Assembly: GCA_943788895.1 (NCBI GenBank)
Contig: CALSRZ010000001.1
Coordinates: 1-64,000, forward strand
Reading direction: 5' to 3'
DNA from: an uncultured Pseudomonadales bacterium
Lineage (GTDB): Bacteria; Pseudomonadota; Gammaproteobacteria; Pseudomonadales; Porticoccaceae
DNA length: 64,000 nt
The position numbers and the translations under genes were made by a program. Below are positions 53,153-63,092 of this stretch, one piece after another (position 1 is the first letter of the stretch; the number at the start of each line of letters is the position of its first letter). The notes under the pieces are model-generated. The model made no database searches and was not told the origin of the DNA. It was given only the letters and a program-made list of their open reading frames with translations.

Positions 53153-54187
53153 ATGTTTAAAAAAATACGCGGGTTCTTTTCAAGTGATCTGTCGATCGAT
53201 CTGGGAACAGCAAATACGCTTATCTATGTGCGTGAAAAAGGCATAGTTCTCAATGAGCCTTCGGTGGTTGCCATTCGCCATCATCTGGGGCAAAAGATTA
53301 TTGAAGCCGTGGGTGTCGATGCAAAGCGAATGCTTGGTCGTACACCGGGTAACATTACCGCGATCCGTCCCCTGAAAGACGGTGTAATTGCAGACTTCCA
53401 GGTTACTGAGAAGATGCTGCAGCATTTTATTAAGAAAGTTCACGCCTCAAGCTTTGTTCCTCCCAGCCCCCGCGTTTTGATCTGTGTGCCCTGTATGGCC
53501 ACCGAGGTTGAGAAGCGCGCGATTAAAGAGTCGGCTTACAGTGCCGGTGCTCGCGAGGTGTTTTTGATTGAAGAGCCAATGGCTGCGGCCATTGGTGCGG
53601 GCCTGCCGGTTGAAGAGGCGGTCGGTTCTATGGTGGTGGATATCGGTGGTGGTACCACTGAAATCGCTATTCTGTCGCTTAATGGCGTGGTGTTCTCCGA
53701 TTCCGTACGTATTGGCGGTGACCGCTTTGATGAGTCAATCGTCAACTTTGTACGTCGCAAGTACGGCAGTGTTATTGGTGATAGCACCGCTGAGCGTATC
53801 AAGATGGAAATTGGCGGTGCCTATCTGTCGAAAGAGGTTCGCGAAATTGATGTTCGCGGCCGCAATCTCGCCGAAGGTGTACCGAAAAGCTTTACCCTCG
53901 ACAGCGATGAAATTCTCGAGTCACTGCAGGAGCCGCTGGCCGGTATTGTGCAGGCAGTTAAGCGCGTACTCGAGCAGTCTCCGCCAGAACTGGCCTCGGA
54001 TATTGCCGAGACCGGTATTGTTCTGACCGGTGGTGGTTCTATGTTGCGCGATCTGGATCGTCTGTTGACTGCTGAGACTGGACTGCCGGTGATTCTCTCT
54101 GAAGACCCTCTCACCTGTGTGGCACGAGGTGGCGGTGAGGCTCTGGAGATGATGGACAATAACAGGATTAATTCTTTAACTTTCTAA
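53153..54187 (+). CDS. mreB: rod shape-determining protein MreB
   Basis: 344 residues, actin-like ATPase: [15 protein letters not shown] phosphate 1, [15 protein letters not shown] phosphate 2, [13 protein letters not shown] adenosine motif. It polymerises along the inner membrane and directs lateral wall synthesis with MreC, MreD and RodZ. First gene of mreBCD; implies a rod-shaped cell. Confidence 0.98.
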   Translation: MFKKIRGFFSSDLSIDLGTANTLIYVREKGIVLNEPSVVAIRHHLGQKIIEAVGVDAKRMLGRTPGNITAIRPLKDGVIADFQVTEKMLQHFIKKVHASSFVPPSPRVLICVPCMATEVEKRAIKESAYSAGAREVFLIEEPMAAAIGAGLPVEEAVGSMVVDIGGGTTEIAILSLNGVVFSDSVRIGGDRFDESIVNFVRRKYGSVIGDSTAERIKMEIGGAYLSKEVREIDVRGRNLAEGVPKSFTLDSDEILESLQEPLAGIVQAVKRVLEQSPPELASDIAETGIVLTGGGSMLRDLDRLLTAETGLPVILSEDPLTCVARGGGEALEMMDNNRINSLTF

Positions 54188-54246
54188 TGTTGTTGGCCAG
54201 CTGGTAGCCGGTTTTACTCTATCTGCTGGCGATCGGGAGAGGATTT

Positions 54247-55093
54247 ATCAGAAACGTTTTTAGCAAGGCATCCTCTCCGGCGAGAAAATTCCTTATCGTC
54301 GTATTTGTCGCGCTGCTATTTATGATGGTGGATGTTTTTACGCCCTGGTTAAAGCCTGTCTACAGCACTGTCGACAATCTGGTTCGCCCTCTCTACTGGT
54401 TTTCAAATATCCCCCAGCGTGTTCAGGAATGGGGTTCGAGTAATGTCACTTCCCGCTCTGAGCTCGAGAGCGAAAATCTTCGCCTGAGTAAAGAGAGCCT
54501 GATCTATCACGGCCAATTGCAGCGCATGTCTGATCTGGCCGCTGAAAACCTGCGTCTTCGCCGCCTGCTCAATGCCACTGAACTGTTGATGAGACAGTGT
54601 TTTGGTCACTGAGGTCATTGGGGTTTCGGCAAATCCACAGCGCCATACATTGAGTATTGATCGCGGCACGGATGATGGTGTATTTGTCGGTCAGCCGCTG
54701 CTCGATGCAGAGGGGCTGATGGGGCAGATTATTACTGTTCACAAAAATCATAGCTCTGCCTTATTGATCACTGATAGCAGTCACGCACTGCCGGTGCAGG
54801 TATTGCGCAACGGGGTGCGTTCAATTGCTGAAGGCACCTCTGACTACAATCTGCTCAACCTCAAGTTTGTCTCGCCCACTGCAGATATTAAAGAGGGTGA
54901 CAAGCTGATTAGTTCAGGTCTGGGTGGTCTCTATCCGGTGGGCTATCCGGTGGGTACAGTGATTAGTATTGAGCAGGAGCCCGGCGACAGTTTTCTTAAA
55001 ATCAGTGTCGATCCCTCGGCAGAAATAGATCGCAGCCGTCATTTACTGTTGCTCTATAACTCACGCGATGGCGATTTGGATAAGACGCAATAA
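54247..55093 (+). CDS. mreC: rod shape-determining protein MreC (frameshifted)
   Basis: About 281 residues if one extra base near 54588-54593 is removed. The first frame gives a membrane helix (FLIVVFVALLFMMVDVF) and the coiled coil (SRSELESENLRLSKE, AAENLRLRRLLNATELL). The second frame gives the beta domains (VLVTEVIGVSANPQRHTLSIDRG, DFLK-type end). No ATG, GTG or TTG fits the expected start; ATC 54247, 7 bases after GGGAG, gives IRNVFSKASSP, a plausible N-terminus. MreC is a periplasmic scaffold between MreB and wall synthases. It overlaps mreD by one base. Confidence 0.85.
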
Positions 55094-55569
55094 TGGCACC
55101 GGTTAATCACAGTGCTGTGATGTTGTTATCCCTGGTTATTGCTGTGATCTTCAGCGTTATGCCGGTCAGCGGTGACTGGATTGTCTGGAAACCCAATTTT
55201 TTATTACTGGTCACCATGGGCTGGATCTTTCATCGTCCTGTGGAGTTCGGGCTATTCTTTGCCGCTGGGGTCGGCTTGTTAGCAGACTTTCTTTTGCAGA
55301 CAACGCTCGGCCATTCAGTGTTGGTGTTTGCCCTCTGCGGTACTCTGGTGGTTATTGTTAGTCGCTGGGTTAAGTACCTGTCGATTATTCAGCGCACATT
55401 GCTGGTTTATCTGATTATTCTTTTGGTGGGTTTTCTCGAGGCGAGCATTTTAATCTTGTCCGGGCTGCCCATGGCAATGGACCATCTGCTGATGAAAACA
55501 CTGTTTTCTGCATTGATCTGGCCGCTTATCGATAAATTGATTGCCCGAACCTGTTCTGATGAACGCTGA
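55093..55569 (+). CDS. mreD: rod shape-determining protein MreD
   Basis: 158 residues with about five hydrophobic helices (WIFHRPVEFGLFFAAGVGLLADFLLQTTLGHSVL...). Third member of the elongasome scaffold in the inner membrane. Full length. ATG overlaps the mreC stop (TAATG). Confidence 0.93.
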   Translation: MAPVNHSAVMLLSLVIAVIFSVMPVSGDWIVWKPNFLLLVTMGWIFHRPVEFGLFFAAGVGLLADFLLQTTLGHSVLVFALCGTLVVIVSRWVKYLSIIQRTLLVYLIILLVGFLEASILILSGLPMAMDHLLMKTLFSALIWPLIDKLIARTCSDER

Positions 55570-55578
55570 GGATCAACT

Positions 55579-56178
55579 TTGTCTTTAACTACCGCGCAAC
55601 TTTTACTCGCTTCCGCTTCTCCGCGCCGCAGTGACCTCCTGAAACAGATGGAGGTAAGCTTTGAGGTGCTGGCAGTGGATATTGATGAGAGTCGTCGCGG
55701 CGATGAATCACCGCTTGAATATGTCTCGCGTCTGGCGCTGGGAAAAGCTCAGGCGGGTTTTCAGCGTCAGGACGGCCAGCTGCCGAGCCTGGGCGCTGAC
55801 ACTGTTGTGGTTTTTGCAGGGCAGATTTTTGGCAAACCCCGGGATCAGGCGCATGCCGAGGAAATGCTAATGACGCTGTCTGGCAAGGTACACAGTGTTT
55901 TTACTGCGGTGGCCATAGATAATGGTTTGGACACAGCGCTGGCAGTTTCAGAAACCCTGGTTGAGTTTCGCACAATTAGCCAATCTGAGTGTCTGATTTA
56001 CTGGCAGACCGGTGAGCCCAAGGGCAAGGCTGGCGCCTACGCGATTCAGGGTCGCGGTGGTGTTTTTGTTGAAAAGCTTGAAGGTAGTTACAGTGGTGTT
56101 GTCGGTTTGCCGCTGGCAGAGACTGAGCAGCTATTAAATAAGTTTTCTGTACCACTGTGGAATAGCAGTCAGAAATAA
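55579..56178 (+). CDS. maf: Maf-like nucleotide pyrophosphatase
   Basis: 199 residues from TTG 55579 (TGAGGA upstream): LLLASASPRRSDLLKQM, GADTVVVF, QGRGGVFVEKLEGSYSGVVGLPL. Maf hydrolyses dTTP/UTP and modified nucleotides and affects septum formation when overproduced. Classical position behind mreD. Confidence 0.93.
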   Translation: MSLTTAQLLLASASPRRSDLLKQMEVSFEVLAVDIDESRRGDESPLEYVSRLALGKAQAGFQRQDGQLPSLGADTVVVFAGQIFGKPRDQAHAEEMLMTLSGKVHSVFTAVAIDNGLDTALAVSETLVEFRTISQSECLIYWQTGEPKGKAGAYAIQGRGGVFVEKLEGSYSGVVGLPLAETEQLLNKFSVPLWNSSQK

Positions 56179-56199
56179 AAAATAGATTTTGGAAATAGG

Positions 56200-57663
56200 A
56201 TGAGCCAGGAAATACTAATTAATATCACGCCGATGGAAACCCGTGTGGCCCTGGTCGAGAACGGCGTGCCCCAGGAAATCCATGTCGAGCGCAATAATAA
56301 GCGCGGCTTGGTCGGCAATATCTATAAGGGTAAGGTGGTTCGAGTACTGCCCGGTATGCAGGCGGCATTTATTGATATTGGTGAAGCGCGCACGGCATTT
56401 TTACATATCGATGATCTGGTTTCGCGCAATAATAAAAAAACCGATGCACAGCCGGCGGAAATTTCTCATCTGCTCCACGATGGTCAACAGATAGTTGTTC
56501 AGGTAATAAAAGATCCAGTCGGCTCCAAGGGGGCGCGGCTGTCTGCGGAGCTCTCGATAGCATCCTACAATTTAGTTTATATGCCTGATATAGAGCATAT
56601 TGGTATATCCCAGCGCCTTGAGGATGAAGAGGAGCGCGAGCGACTCAAAACAACGCTGACCGCAGTGGTCGATGAGCTGAAAGTCGGCGGCGGCTATATC
56701 TTGCGTACGGTTGCCGAGGGTGCGACAGAAGCAGAGTTGCGCAATGCCGTGGGCTTTCTCAATCGGGTTTGGGATGATCTTCTGGAGCGAAAGACCACTG
56801 CCAAGGCGCCTTGTTGCCTGTATGAAGACCTGCCTCTCTACAAGCGTGTTCTGCGCGATATGGTTCGGCCTGAAGTTGAGAAGATCCGTGTTGATTCCCG
56901 TGAGATTCTCGAAAAGCTGACCTCTTTTGCGAATAAATTTAATCCGGAAATTGTCCGCTTGCTCGAACACTATCCCGGCGAGCGCCCGCTGTTTTATCTG
57001 TATGGTGTCGAGGATGAAATTACCAAGGCGCTGCAGCGCAAGGTTGTTCTCAAGTCTGGCGGCTCTCTGGTGTTTGACCAGACTGAGGCGATGTCGACCA
57101 TCGATGTTAATACCGGTGCCTTTGTCGGGCGTCGCAATCTCGAAGAGACTATCTATAAAACCAATCTTGAAGCGGCAGTGGCAATTGCCCGGCAGATGCG
57201 TATGCGCAATCTGGGCGGTATTATTATTGTTGATTTTATTGATATGCAAAATACTGAACACCGCCGTCAGGTGCTGCGCGCCTTCGAAAAAGCGCTGGCG
57301 CGGGACTCTGTTAGAACAACAATTTCAGGTGTCACTGAACTTGGCTTAGTGCAGACTACACGCAAGCGCACCAGCCAGAGTCTGGGACAGATTATCTGTG
57401 CCGAGTGTCCGACCTGTCAGGGCCGCGGCTATGTTAAATCGCCTGAATCGATCAGCTATGAAATACTGCGTGATATCCTACGTGCAGCTCGCGCCTATGA
57501 GTGTGATAGTTTGCAGGTGTTGGCATCACCCTCGGTGATTGAGCACCTCTTGGATGAGAATTCCAGTCAGGTGGCAGATTTAGAAAAATTTATCGATCGG
57601 ACAATTCAGTTTAGAGTAGAAAGTCTCTATCCTCTCGAACAGTTTGATATTATTCCGGTTTAA
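56200..57663 (+). CDS. rng: ribonuclease G
   Basis: 487 residues: S1 domain (GNIYKGKVVRVLPGMQAAFIDIG), catalytic DNase I-like domain with the metal site TIDVNTGAFVG and VDFIDM, and the zinc link CAECPTCQGRGYV. It processes 16S rRNA 5' ends and degrades mRNA. Short C-terminus distinguishes it from RNase E. Confidence 0.97.
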   Translation: MSQEILINITPMETRVALVENGVPQEIHVERNNKRGLVGNIYKGKVVRVLPGMQAAFIDIGEARTAFLHIDDLVSRNNKKTDAQPAEISHLLHDGQQIVVQVIKDPVGSKGARLSAELSIASYNLVYMPDIEHIGISQRLEDEEERERLKTTLTAVVDELKVGGGYILRTVAEGATEAELRNAVGFLNRVWDDLLERKTTAKAPCCLYEDLPLYKRVLRDMVRPEVEKIRVDSREILEKLTSFANKFNPEIVRLLEHYPGERPLFYLYGVEDEITKALQRKVVLKSGGSLVFDQTEAMSTIDVNTGAFVGRRNLEETIYKTNLEAAVAIARQMRMRNLGGIIIVDFIDMQNTEHRRQVLRAFEKALARDSVRTTISGVTELGLVQTTRKRTSQSLGQIICAECPTCQGRGYVKSPESISYEILRDILRAARAYECDSLQVLASPSVIEHLLDENSSQVADLEKFIDRTIQFRVESLYPLEQFDIIPV

Positions 57664-57671
57664 GCGAATAT

Positions 57672-60600
57672 ATGGCTATGGCGAAGATGGGTAAAGCAAT
57701 CAAAACAGCGATGCGCTGGCTATGGCTGAGCCTTGCCCTGTTGATTATCGGTATGGTGATACTGGTGGTTATCGGTCGCCAGATGATTGCCGGTGTCGAC
57801 AATTACCGGGCGGATATCCAACAAATCATCGAGGATCAAATCGGCCTGCGGGTTGAACTCGGCGAGCTCAATGGTGAGTGGCCGCGATTTGTACCCATTC
57901 TGGATATACAGCGGGCGGCAGTTTTTGCCGAGGACGATTCCCCTGTAGTTGTGATTAATGGCGGCCGTGCTGATCTCGATCTGTTTGAGACTATTGCCCG
58001 CAGAACGCCTATCTGGCGGGAGCTGGTGGTTGATCGCCTGCAACTAACCATGGTTGAAGACGAGGGCGGCAGCTGGGGGCTAAAAGGTTTTAGTGGCAAC
58101 GCCGATGCTGACCTGAGTCTTTTTGTCGATCCACTCTCTTACAGTCAGTTGATCCGGTTTCAGGATGTAGAGGTTGTATTGCAGTTCTTTTCCGGTAAGA
58201 AGATGCTGCTCAGCGGTCGCAATGTGGCGATGGAAAACGCCGATGATTTTCACCGCGCAGAGCTCTCGGTTATTCTCTCTGAGCAGGAAACGCTGCTCAG
58301 TGAGGACAATTCACCGATACAGGATCAAAGCCCGGCCTACTTATTGATTGAAGGTCATGGTGATCTCGCCGATATAGAGAGCTTTTTCGCCGAGGGCTAT
58401 TTCCGCTTTGATGACTTCAATCTCTCCGAGCCGCTGGCCGATTTGGCGCGATCACTGCTACCAAGCCTGTTCGCCAACCTCTCCGATTTTGATGCCAATG
58501 CCAATGGTGAGATATGGTTTGCCGTTCACCCCGGTGGCTCTGCTGATTTTGAAGGCATGCTCTCTATAGGTGAGATTCCATTGGTGTGGCTGGCCGATGT
58601 GCCGCCACTAACTGATATTGAGACCCAGATTACCGGCTGGTTTACCCCGGCCTCGGATTGGGGTCTACGGCTGCAGGGATTTGATCTCAGCTGGTCAGAT
58701 ACCGAGATAAATCCTCTCGATTTAGTCTTTACCCAGCGGTTGGGTTCTCAGTGGCAGGACTTTGATATATCGGTAAATCATTTGGATTTAACATTGATAT
58801 CCGAACTGCTCTCGAGCACGCAGATTGCCGATAAGAAAGTCTTAAATGCCGTGGAAAATTTGCAGCCCCAGGGTGTGATTAATGCGCTGACTCTGGGTCA
58901 GGATCATGTTGGCTACTATGCCTCGGCCAATCTTGAACGGATAGGTATTGCCTCGTGGAAAAAGTCACCCGCTGTTAAGGGGCTGGATGGCTATATAGAA
59001 ATTTACGGCGACCGCGGTCTGTTCTCATTTGCTGACAGCGATGGTTTTGAGGCCTACTTTCCCTCTGCCTATAAAGATTATCTGACCATTGATGAGGCGA
59101 GCGGGTCGATCAATGTAGCCTGGGAGGCGGACGATAAACTGCTGACGGTGCGCAGTAATATTATTCGCACCAAGCTTGATACTGGCAGTTCAAATATCAT
59201 GTTTTCTGTCCAGCAGAGTATTCCCTCTGAGGGCAATCCTCCGGATGTCAGCCTATTGATTGGTGCGCGCAACCTGGATGCTAAACAGCGCAATAAATAT
59301 CTGCCATACAGAATGCCAGAGCAGCTCAACAAGTGGTTGCGGGATTCGATAGTGGATATTGATGTCGAGGAGTTTGGCCTGCTGATACGCAATAGCCCCC
59401 CGAGATTTGATAGCGCTTCACAGACTACCCAGTTGATGATGAAAACCAGTGGTGGGCATATCAATTACGACCCCAGCTGGACTGGTGTTCGCGATGCAAA
59501 CAGCCTGTTATTAGTCGATGATATTTACACCGAAGTGGCATTGACGTCGGGCATGATTGGCAGTGCTGAAATTACTGATGCGACTGTTGTCTATTCTAAA
59601 GACAGTGCCGATAACCAGCCCTATCTATTTATCGATGCCGAGGTTGCCGGTGACCTCTCCGAGGTGATAAATATTCTTGCGAATTCTCCGCTAAAGAACA
59701 ATGTTGCAGGTATCAGCGACTGGGATTACACAGGTAAAACCATCAGTCAGTTGGATCTGGCTATTCCAATGTCAAAGAGGGAAGACGCGGACTCTACAGA
59801 GCCGGAGAGTCAGTGGCTAAGGGGCAAATACAATGTTTCGACAACCATCGATAATGGTTCTATAGGTATTCCCGAGCGACCGATCAGCATGACTGATATT
59901 CAGGGTCAGCTGAATTTTTCTCTACAGGATGGCCTCTATGGCGAGGGCATCAGAGGTAATTTCTGGCAGCGTCCAATGCTGACCAGACTTTACAAAACTG
60001 GTGATGAACAGAAGATTGCCTTTAGCGGTGATCTGCTACCGAAGAGTCTTAATCAACTGGTTGAGTTTCCCTGGCAGAAGGTCATGGTCGGTGCTGTTCC
60101 GGTTGAAGGCTTGATCACTATTCCCACTGTCAGTGAAGATTCCAGCAGGGCTATCACTCTGCAAGTCAGCAGTCAGCTGCAGGGCGTTGGTCTCGAGTTG
60201 CCGGTGCCTCTGGTTAAACCTGCTGAAGAGTCGCAGGCACTGGATATGACCTTCTATTTCACGCCGCAGTTTGAGCGCCTGACCGCGACATTGGCGGGCA
60301 GGGCTAATTCTTCACTGCCAAGTTCTGATCCTACTGCCGCCCTCAATTTTGACCTGCGCTTTAATAATGCTGAATTCAGTGCAGGGCAGATTAGTTATGA
60401 CCGACCTATGGTTGAGCCTAAAGAGAATACGCTGCTGCTATCGGCCTACCTTTCCACCACCGAGTTGGAGATTTGGCAGCCATTGCTAGGACTTTTTGAG
60501 CGCTCAGACACCGAGACAGAGCCCAGCTGGCAAACTGTTTTTGATCTGCGTTTTGACCAGTTGGAACTTGCCTCTTTTCAGCTCCAAGAGATTGCCGCGA

Positions 60601-61724
60601 CAGCCACATTATCAGAGCAGTGGGTGGATATTAATCTGAGTACTGATCTGGTCGACGGACAGCTGTTAATTCCGCTCGTTGAATCAGTGCAGATCCCGAA
60701 GATTAATCTCAGCCGCCTGAGTTTGCCGTCGGCACTGCTTAAAGAAAAGGCCGGTGAATCGGCAATTGATCCGCGTCGTTTTCTCGCACTCGATGTGTCT
60801 ATAGATGAATTAGTGATTGGTGAAAATAACTGGGGTTCACTGTCCTTTGATTTGCGACCGGAAGTTTCCGGCGCGGCCTTTAATCAGATTAAAGGCAACC
60901 TATTTGGTTTAAAACCCGGTGCCTTTGAGAATCAACCGTCGACAGAATTTTTCTGGAAATACGATGGCACAAACTATGCCAGCCGACTTGTTGGCCCGGT
61001 GGCAGTGGAAAATATTGGCGAATTCTTGACCTCAGGACTGGGTACGCCGCAAATTGTTGATAGCGAGTCGGGACGTCTGATTTTTGATCTCGCCTGGCAG
61101 GATCAGCCGTGGAAAATATCCCGTGAAAATATAACCGGCGACTTTGAGATCAAGCTGCAAGAGGGTAGTTTTTATAAGTCTCCGGGCGGTTCTGGTGCGG
61201 TGTTAAAAATGGTCAGCCTGGTTAATTTTGCCAACTGGTTGCGCCGTTTAAAGTTGGATTTCTCCGATGTGGTTGGCCAGAACCTCGCCTATAACAGCCT
61301 CAATGGCACCTTGCATTTTGAGCAGGGTGTTGCCAGTTTTAGAGATCCACTGCGTATGAAGATGCCCTCGGGGCGAATGAGCATGGCCGGTGATTTTGAT
61401 CTGTTGAATGAGCAGGTCGATGGTCGTCTGGTGGCAACGTTGCCGGTGGCGACCAATTTACCCTGGGTAGTGGCCCTGATGGGGGGATTACCCGCTGCTG
61501 CCGGTGTTTATGTCACCAGTAAACTGGTTGAAAAACAGGTCGATAGACTGTCGAGTATCAGTTATAAAATATCCGGCTCTTGGGATGATGTCGATGTTGC
61601 GGTAGACCGTATATTTGCCTCGGATCTCAAGGATAAAGAGCCTCAAAAGCAGAAGGCTGTACAAAAAAGTGAGCCAGCGCAAAAGGATAAGCCAGACAAT
61701 GACGCAGAGAAAAAACAGCAGTAA
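57672..61724 (+). CDS. yhdP: YhdP family AsmA-like transport protein
   Basis: 1350 residues. N-terminal membrane helix (LWLSLALLIIGMVILVVIG, about 17-36), then a long repetitive beta-rich periplasmic body with the YhdP N-terminal signature (GLRVELGELNGEWPRFVPILDI). AsmA-like proteins form bridges for phospholipid transport to the outer membrane; YhdP, TamB and YdbH are redundant in E. coli. The C-terminal 50 residues are Lys/Glu/Gln-rich. Typical position after rng. The next gene starts inside it. Confidence 0.92.
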   Translation: MAMAKMGKAIKTAMRWLWLSLALLIIGMVILVVIGRQMIAGVDNYRADIQQIIEDQIGLRVELGELNGEWPRFVPILDIQRAAVFAEDDSPVVVINGGRADLDLFETIARRTPIWRELVVDRLQLTMVEDEGGSWGLKGFSGNADADLSLFVDPLSYSQLIRFQDVEVVLQFFSGKKMLLSGRNVAMENADDFHRAELSVILSEQETLLSEDNSPIQDQSPAYLLIEGHGDLADIESFFAEGYFRFDDFNLSEPLADLARSLLPSLFANLSDFDANANGEIWFAVHPGGSADFEGMLSIGEIPLVWLADVPPLTDIETQITGWFTPASDWGLRLQGFDLSWSDTEINPLDLVFTQRLGSQWQDFDISVNHLDLTLISELLSSTQIADKKVLNAVENLQPQGVINALTLGQDHVGYYASANLERIGIASWKKSPAVKGLDGYIEIYGDRGLFSFADSDGFEAYFPSAYKDYLTIDEASGSINVAWEADDKLLTVRSNIIRTKLDTGSSNIMFSVQQSIPSEGNPPDVSLLIGARNLDAKQRNKYLPYRMPEQLNKWLRDSIVDIDVEEFGLLIRNSPPRFDSASQTTQLMMKTSGGHINYDPSWTGVRDANSLLLVDDIYTEVALTSGMIGSAEITDATVVYSKDSADNQPYLFIDAEVAGDLSEVINILANSPLKNNVAGISDWDYTGKTISQLDLAIPMSKREDADSTEPESQWLRGKYNVSTTIDNGSIGIPERPISMTDIQGQLNFSLQDGLYGEGIRGNFWQRPMLTRLYKTGDEQKIAFSGDLLPKSLNQLVEFPWQKVMVGAVPVEGLITIPTVSEDSSRAITLQVSSQLQGVGLELPVPLVKPAEESQALDMTFYFTPQFERLTATLAGRANSSLPSSDPTAALNFDLRFNNAEFSAGQISYDRPMVEPKENTLLLSAYLSTTELEIWQPLLGLFERSDTETEPSWQTVFDLRFDQLELASFQLQEIAATATLSEQWVDINLSTDLVDGQLLIPLVESVQIPKINLSRLSLPSALLKEKAGESAIDPRRFLALDVSIDELVIGENNWGSLSFDLRPEVSGAAFNQIKGNLFGLKPGAFENQPSTEFFWKYDGTNYASRLVGPVAVENIGEFLTSGLGTPQIVDSESGRLIFDLAWQDQPWKISRENITGDFEIKLQEGSFYKSPGGSGAVLKMVSLVNFANWLRRLKLDFSDVVGQNLAYNSLNGTLHFEQGVASFRDPLRMKMPSGRMSMAGDFDLLNEQVDGRLVATLPVATNLPWVVALMGGLPAAAGVYVTSKLVEKQVDRLSSISYKISGSWDDVDVAVDRIFASDLKDKEPQKQKAVQKSEPAQKDKPDNDAEKKQQ

Positions 61725-62553
61725 CCGTTTGATTGCCGCAGCAGTTCAGCTGCGTCCCGGTGACTCAATCGAGCACAGCCTCAATAATGCCTCCGCAATG
61801 ATTCAGCGCGCCGTCGATTTGGGTGCAGAATTAGTTGTACTCCCTGAAAACTTCGCGCATCTGGGCTGCGATGATTTCAGCGCTATTGGCCAAGCGGAAT
61901 CAACGCCGCGGGGTTTGGTGCGACAGTTTCTGTCAGATCAGGCGCGCCAACAGGGCATCTGGCTGGTGGCGGGAACATTGCCGATCAGCGACCCCGAACA
62001 GTCAAAACCCTATGCCCGCTCTCTGTTATTTGATCCACAGGGCAATCAGCGCAGCGCTTATGACAAGATTCATCTATTTGATGTGACGCTGGATAAGTCT
62101 GATCTCAGCGATGGTCAGCAGAGCAGCTATCGCGAATCGGATAGTTTTAGCGGTGGTTCTGAGGTTGTGGTGGCACAGACAGATCGTTGCGCTCTGGGTA
62201 TGACTGTCTGTTATGACCTGCGCTTTGCCGAGCTCTACCGTCAGCTGGCGGATTTAGGTGCACAGGTAGTGACTGTACCGGCGGCCTTTACCGCAGCCAC
62301 CGGCAGGGATCACTGGCTGCTATTGCTGCGCGCTCGGGCAGTGGAAAATCAGCTGTTTGTGATTGGTGCTAATATGGTTGACCGCGAACATCCGCGCCGC
62401 GCACTCTGGGGTGGCAGTGCCATTATCGATCCCTGGGGTAATCTGTTGGCAAGTCTCGATGACGAGCCTGGGGTGGCAGTCGCCGAGATTGATTTAACGA
62501 TGATTGATAAAGTTAGAGCCAAGATGCCGGTGAGTTTACACCGCAAGTTGTAA
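61699..62553 (+). CDS. carbon-nitrogen hydrolase (nitrilase superfamily)
   Basis: 284 residues from ATG 61699, overlapping yhdP by 26 bases. Catalytic triad Glu in VVLPENFAHLG, Lys in SAYDKIHLFDV, Cys in GMTVCYDLRFAELYRQL. Nit1/Nit2-like; probably deaminates deaminated glutathione or omega-amides. Usual neighbour of yhdP and tldD in related genomes; tldD is missing here since the next genes are on the other strand. Confidence 0.92.
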   Translation: MTQRKNSSNRLIAAAVQLRPGDSIEHSLNNASAMIQRAVDLGAELVVLPENFAHLGCDDFSAIGQAESTPRGLVRQFLSDQARQQGIWLVAGTLPISDPEQSKPYARSLLFDPQGNQRSAYDKIHLFDVTLDKSDLSDGQQSSYRESDSFSGGSEVVVAQTDRCALGMTVCYDLRFAELYRQLADLGAQVVTVPAAFTAATGRDHWLLLLRARAVENQLFVIGANMVDREHPRRALWGGSAIIDPWGNLLASLDDEPGVAVAEIDLTMIDKVRAKMPVSLHRKL

Positions 62554-62605
62554 TTTGTTTTTTCTCGGCGAGGTCTAATTAAACAGCTCTACTCAGACAG
62601 CTCTC

Positions 62606-63092
62606 TTAAATAAGCAAAAATCTTACGCGCGGCAGTGGGGCTTTTTTCTCTGCCAGTTCGCGGCTTGCTTGACGCTGAAGATTGCGCAGCTGTTGGCGAT
62701 CAGCCTGGGGATACTTTTCAATCAGCGCTTCGATAGCCGTTGGCCCTTCATTGATAATACGATCGCGCCAGTTTTCCAGTTGCTGAAAGTGCTGTCTATA
62801 GGTCTGTGACTGATGATCCATCATATCCAGAGTTCTCTTGAATAAAGCTGATATCGGCGGTGCGCATCAGCTTGCCGATATACTGCAGTTGGCGACGCTT
62901 GCCCTCGCGGTTTTTTAACCGTCGAGCTTCATAGATAGCGTCTTTCAAGTTTTCCGGTAATTCGAATTTGTTCAGCTGACCCTCGGGCATCTCTACCAGT
63001 TGGCTGCCCATATCCTGCAGTGCTTGGCTCTCGCGTTTGAGCTGGGATTTGCTGATCAGCTCTTCATCTTCAAATTCATTATTGTCAGTCAT
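62606..63092 (-). CDS. yjgA: ribosome-associated protein YjgA/DarP (frameshifted)
   Basis: About 161 residues if one A is removed from the run at 62833-62834. The first frame ([20 protein letters not shown]..., [31 protein letters not shown]) and the second ([24 protein letters not shown]..., [14 protein letters not shown]) both match YjgA. It helps late 50S ribosome assembly. Its ATG overlaps the mgtE stop by one base; the mgtE frameshift makes the two look like a single fused frame. Confidence 0.85.

Noticed and set aside
56572-57261. 229-residue antisense frame in rng
   Set aside because: Shadow of the conserved ribonuclease G frame.
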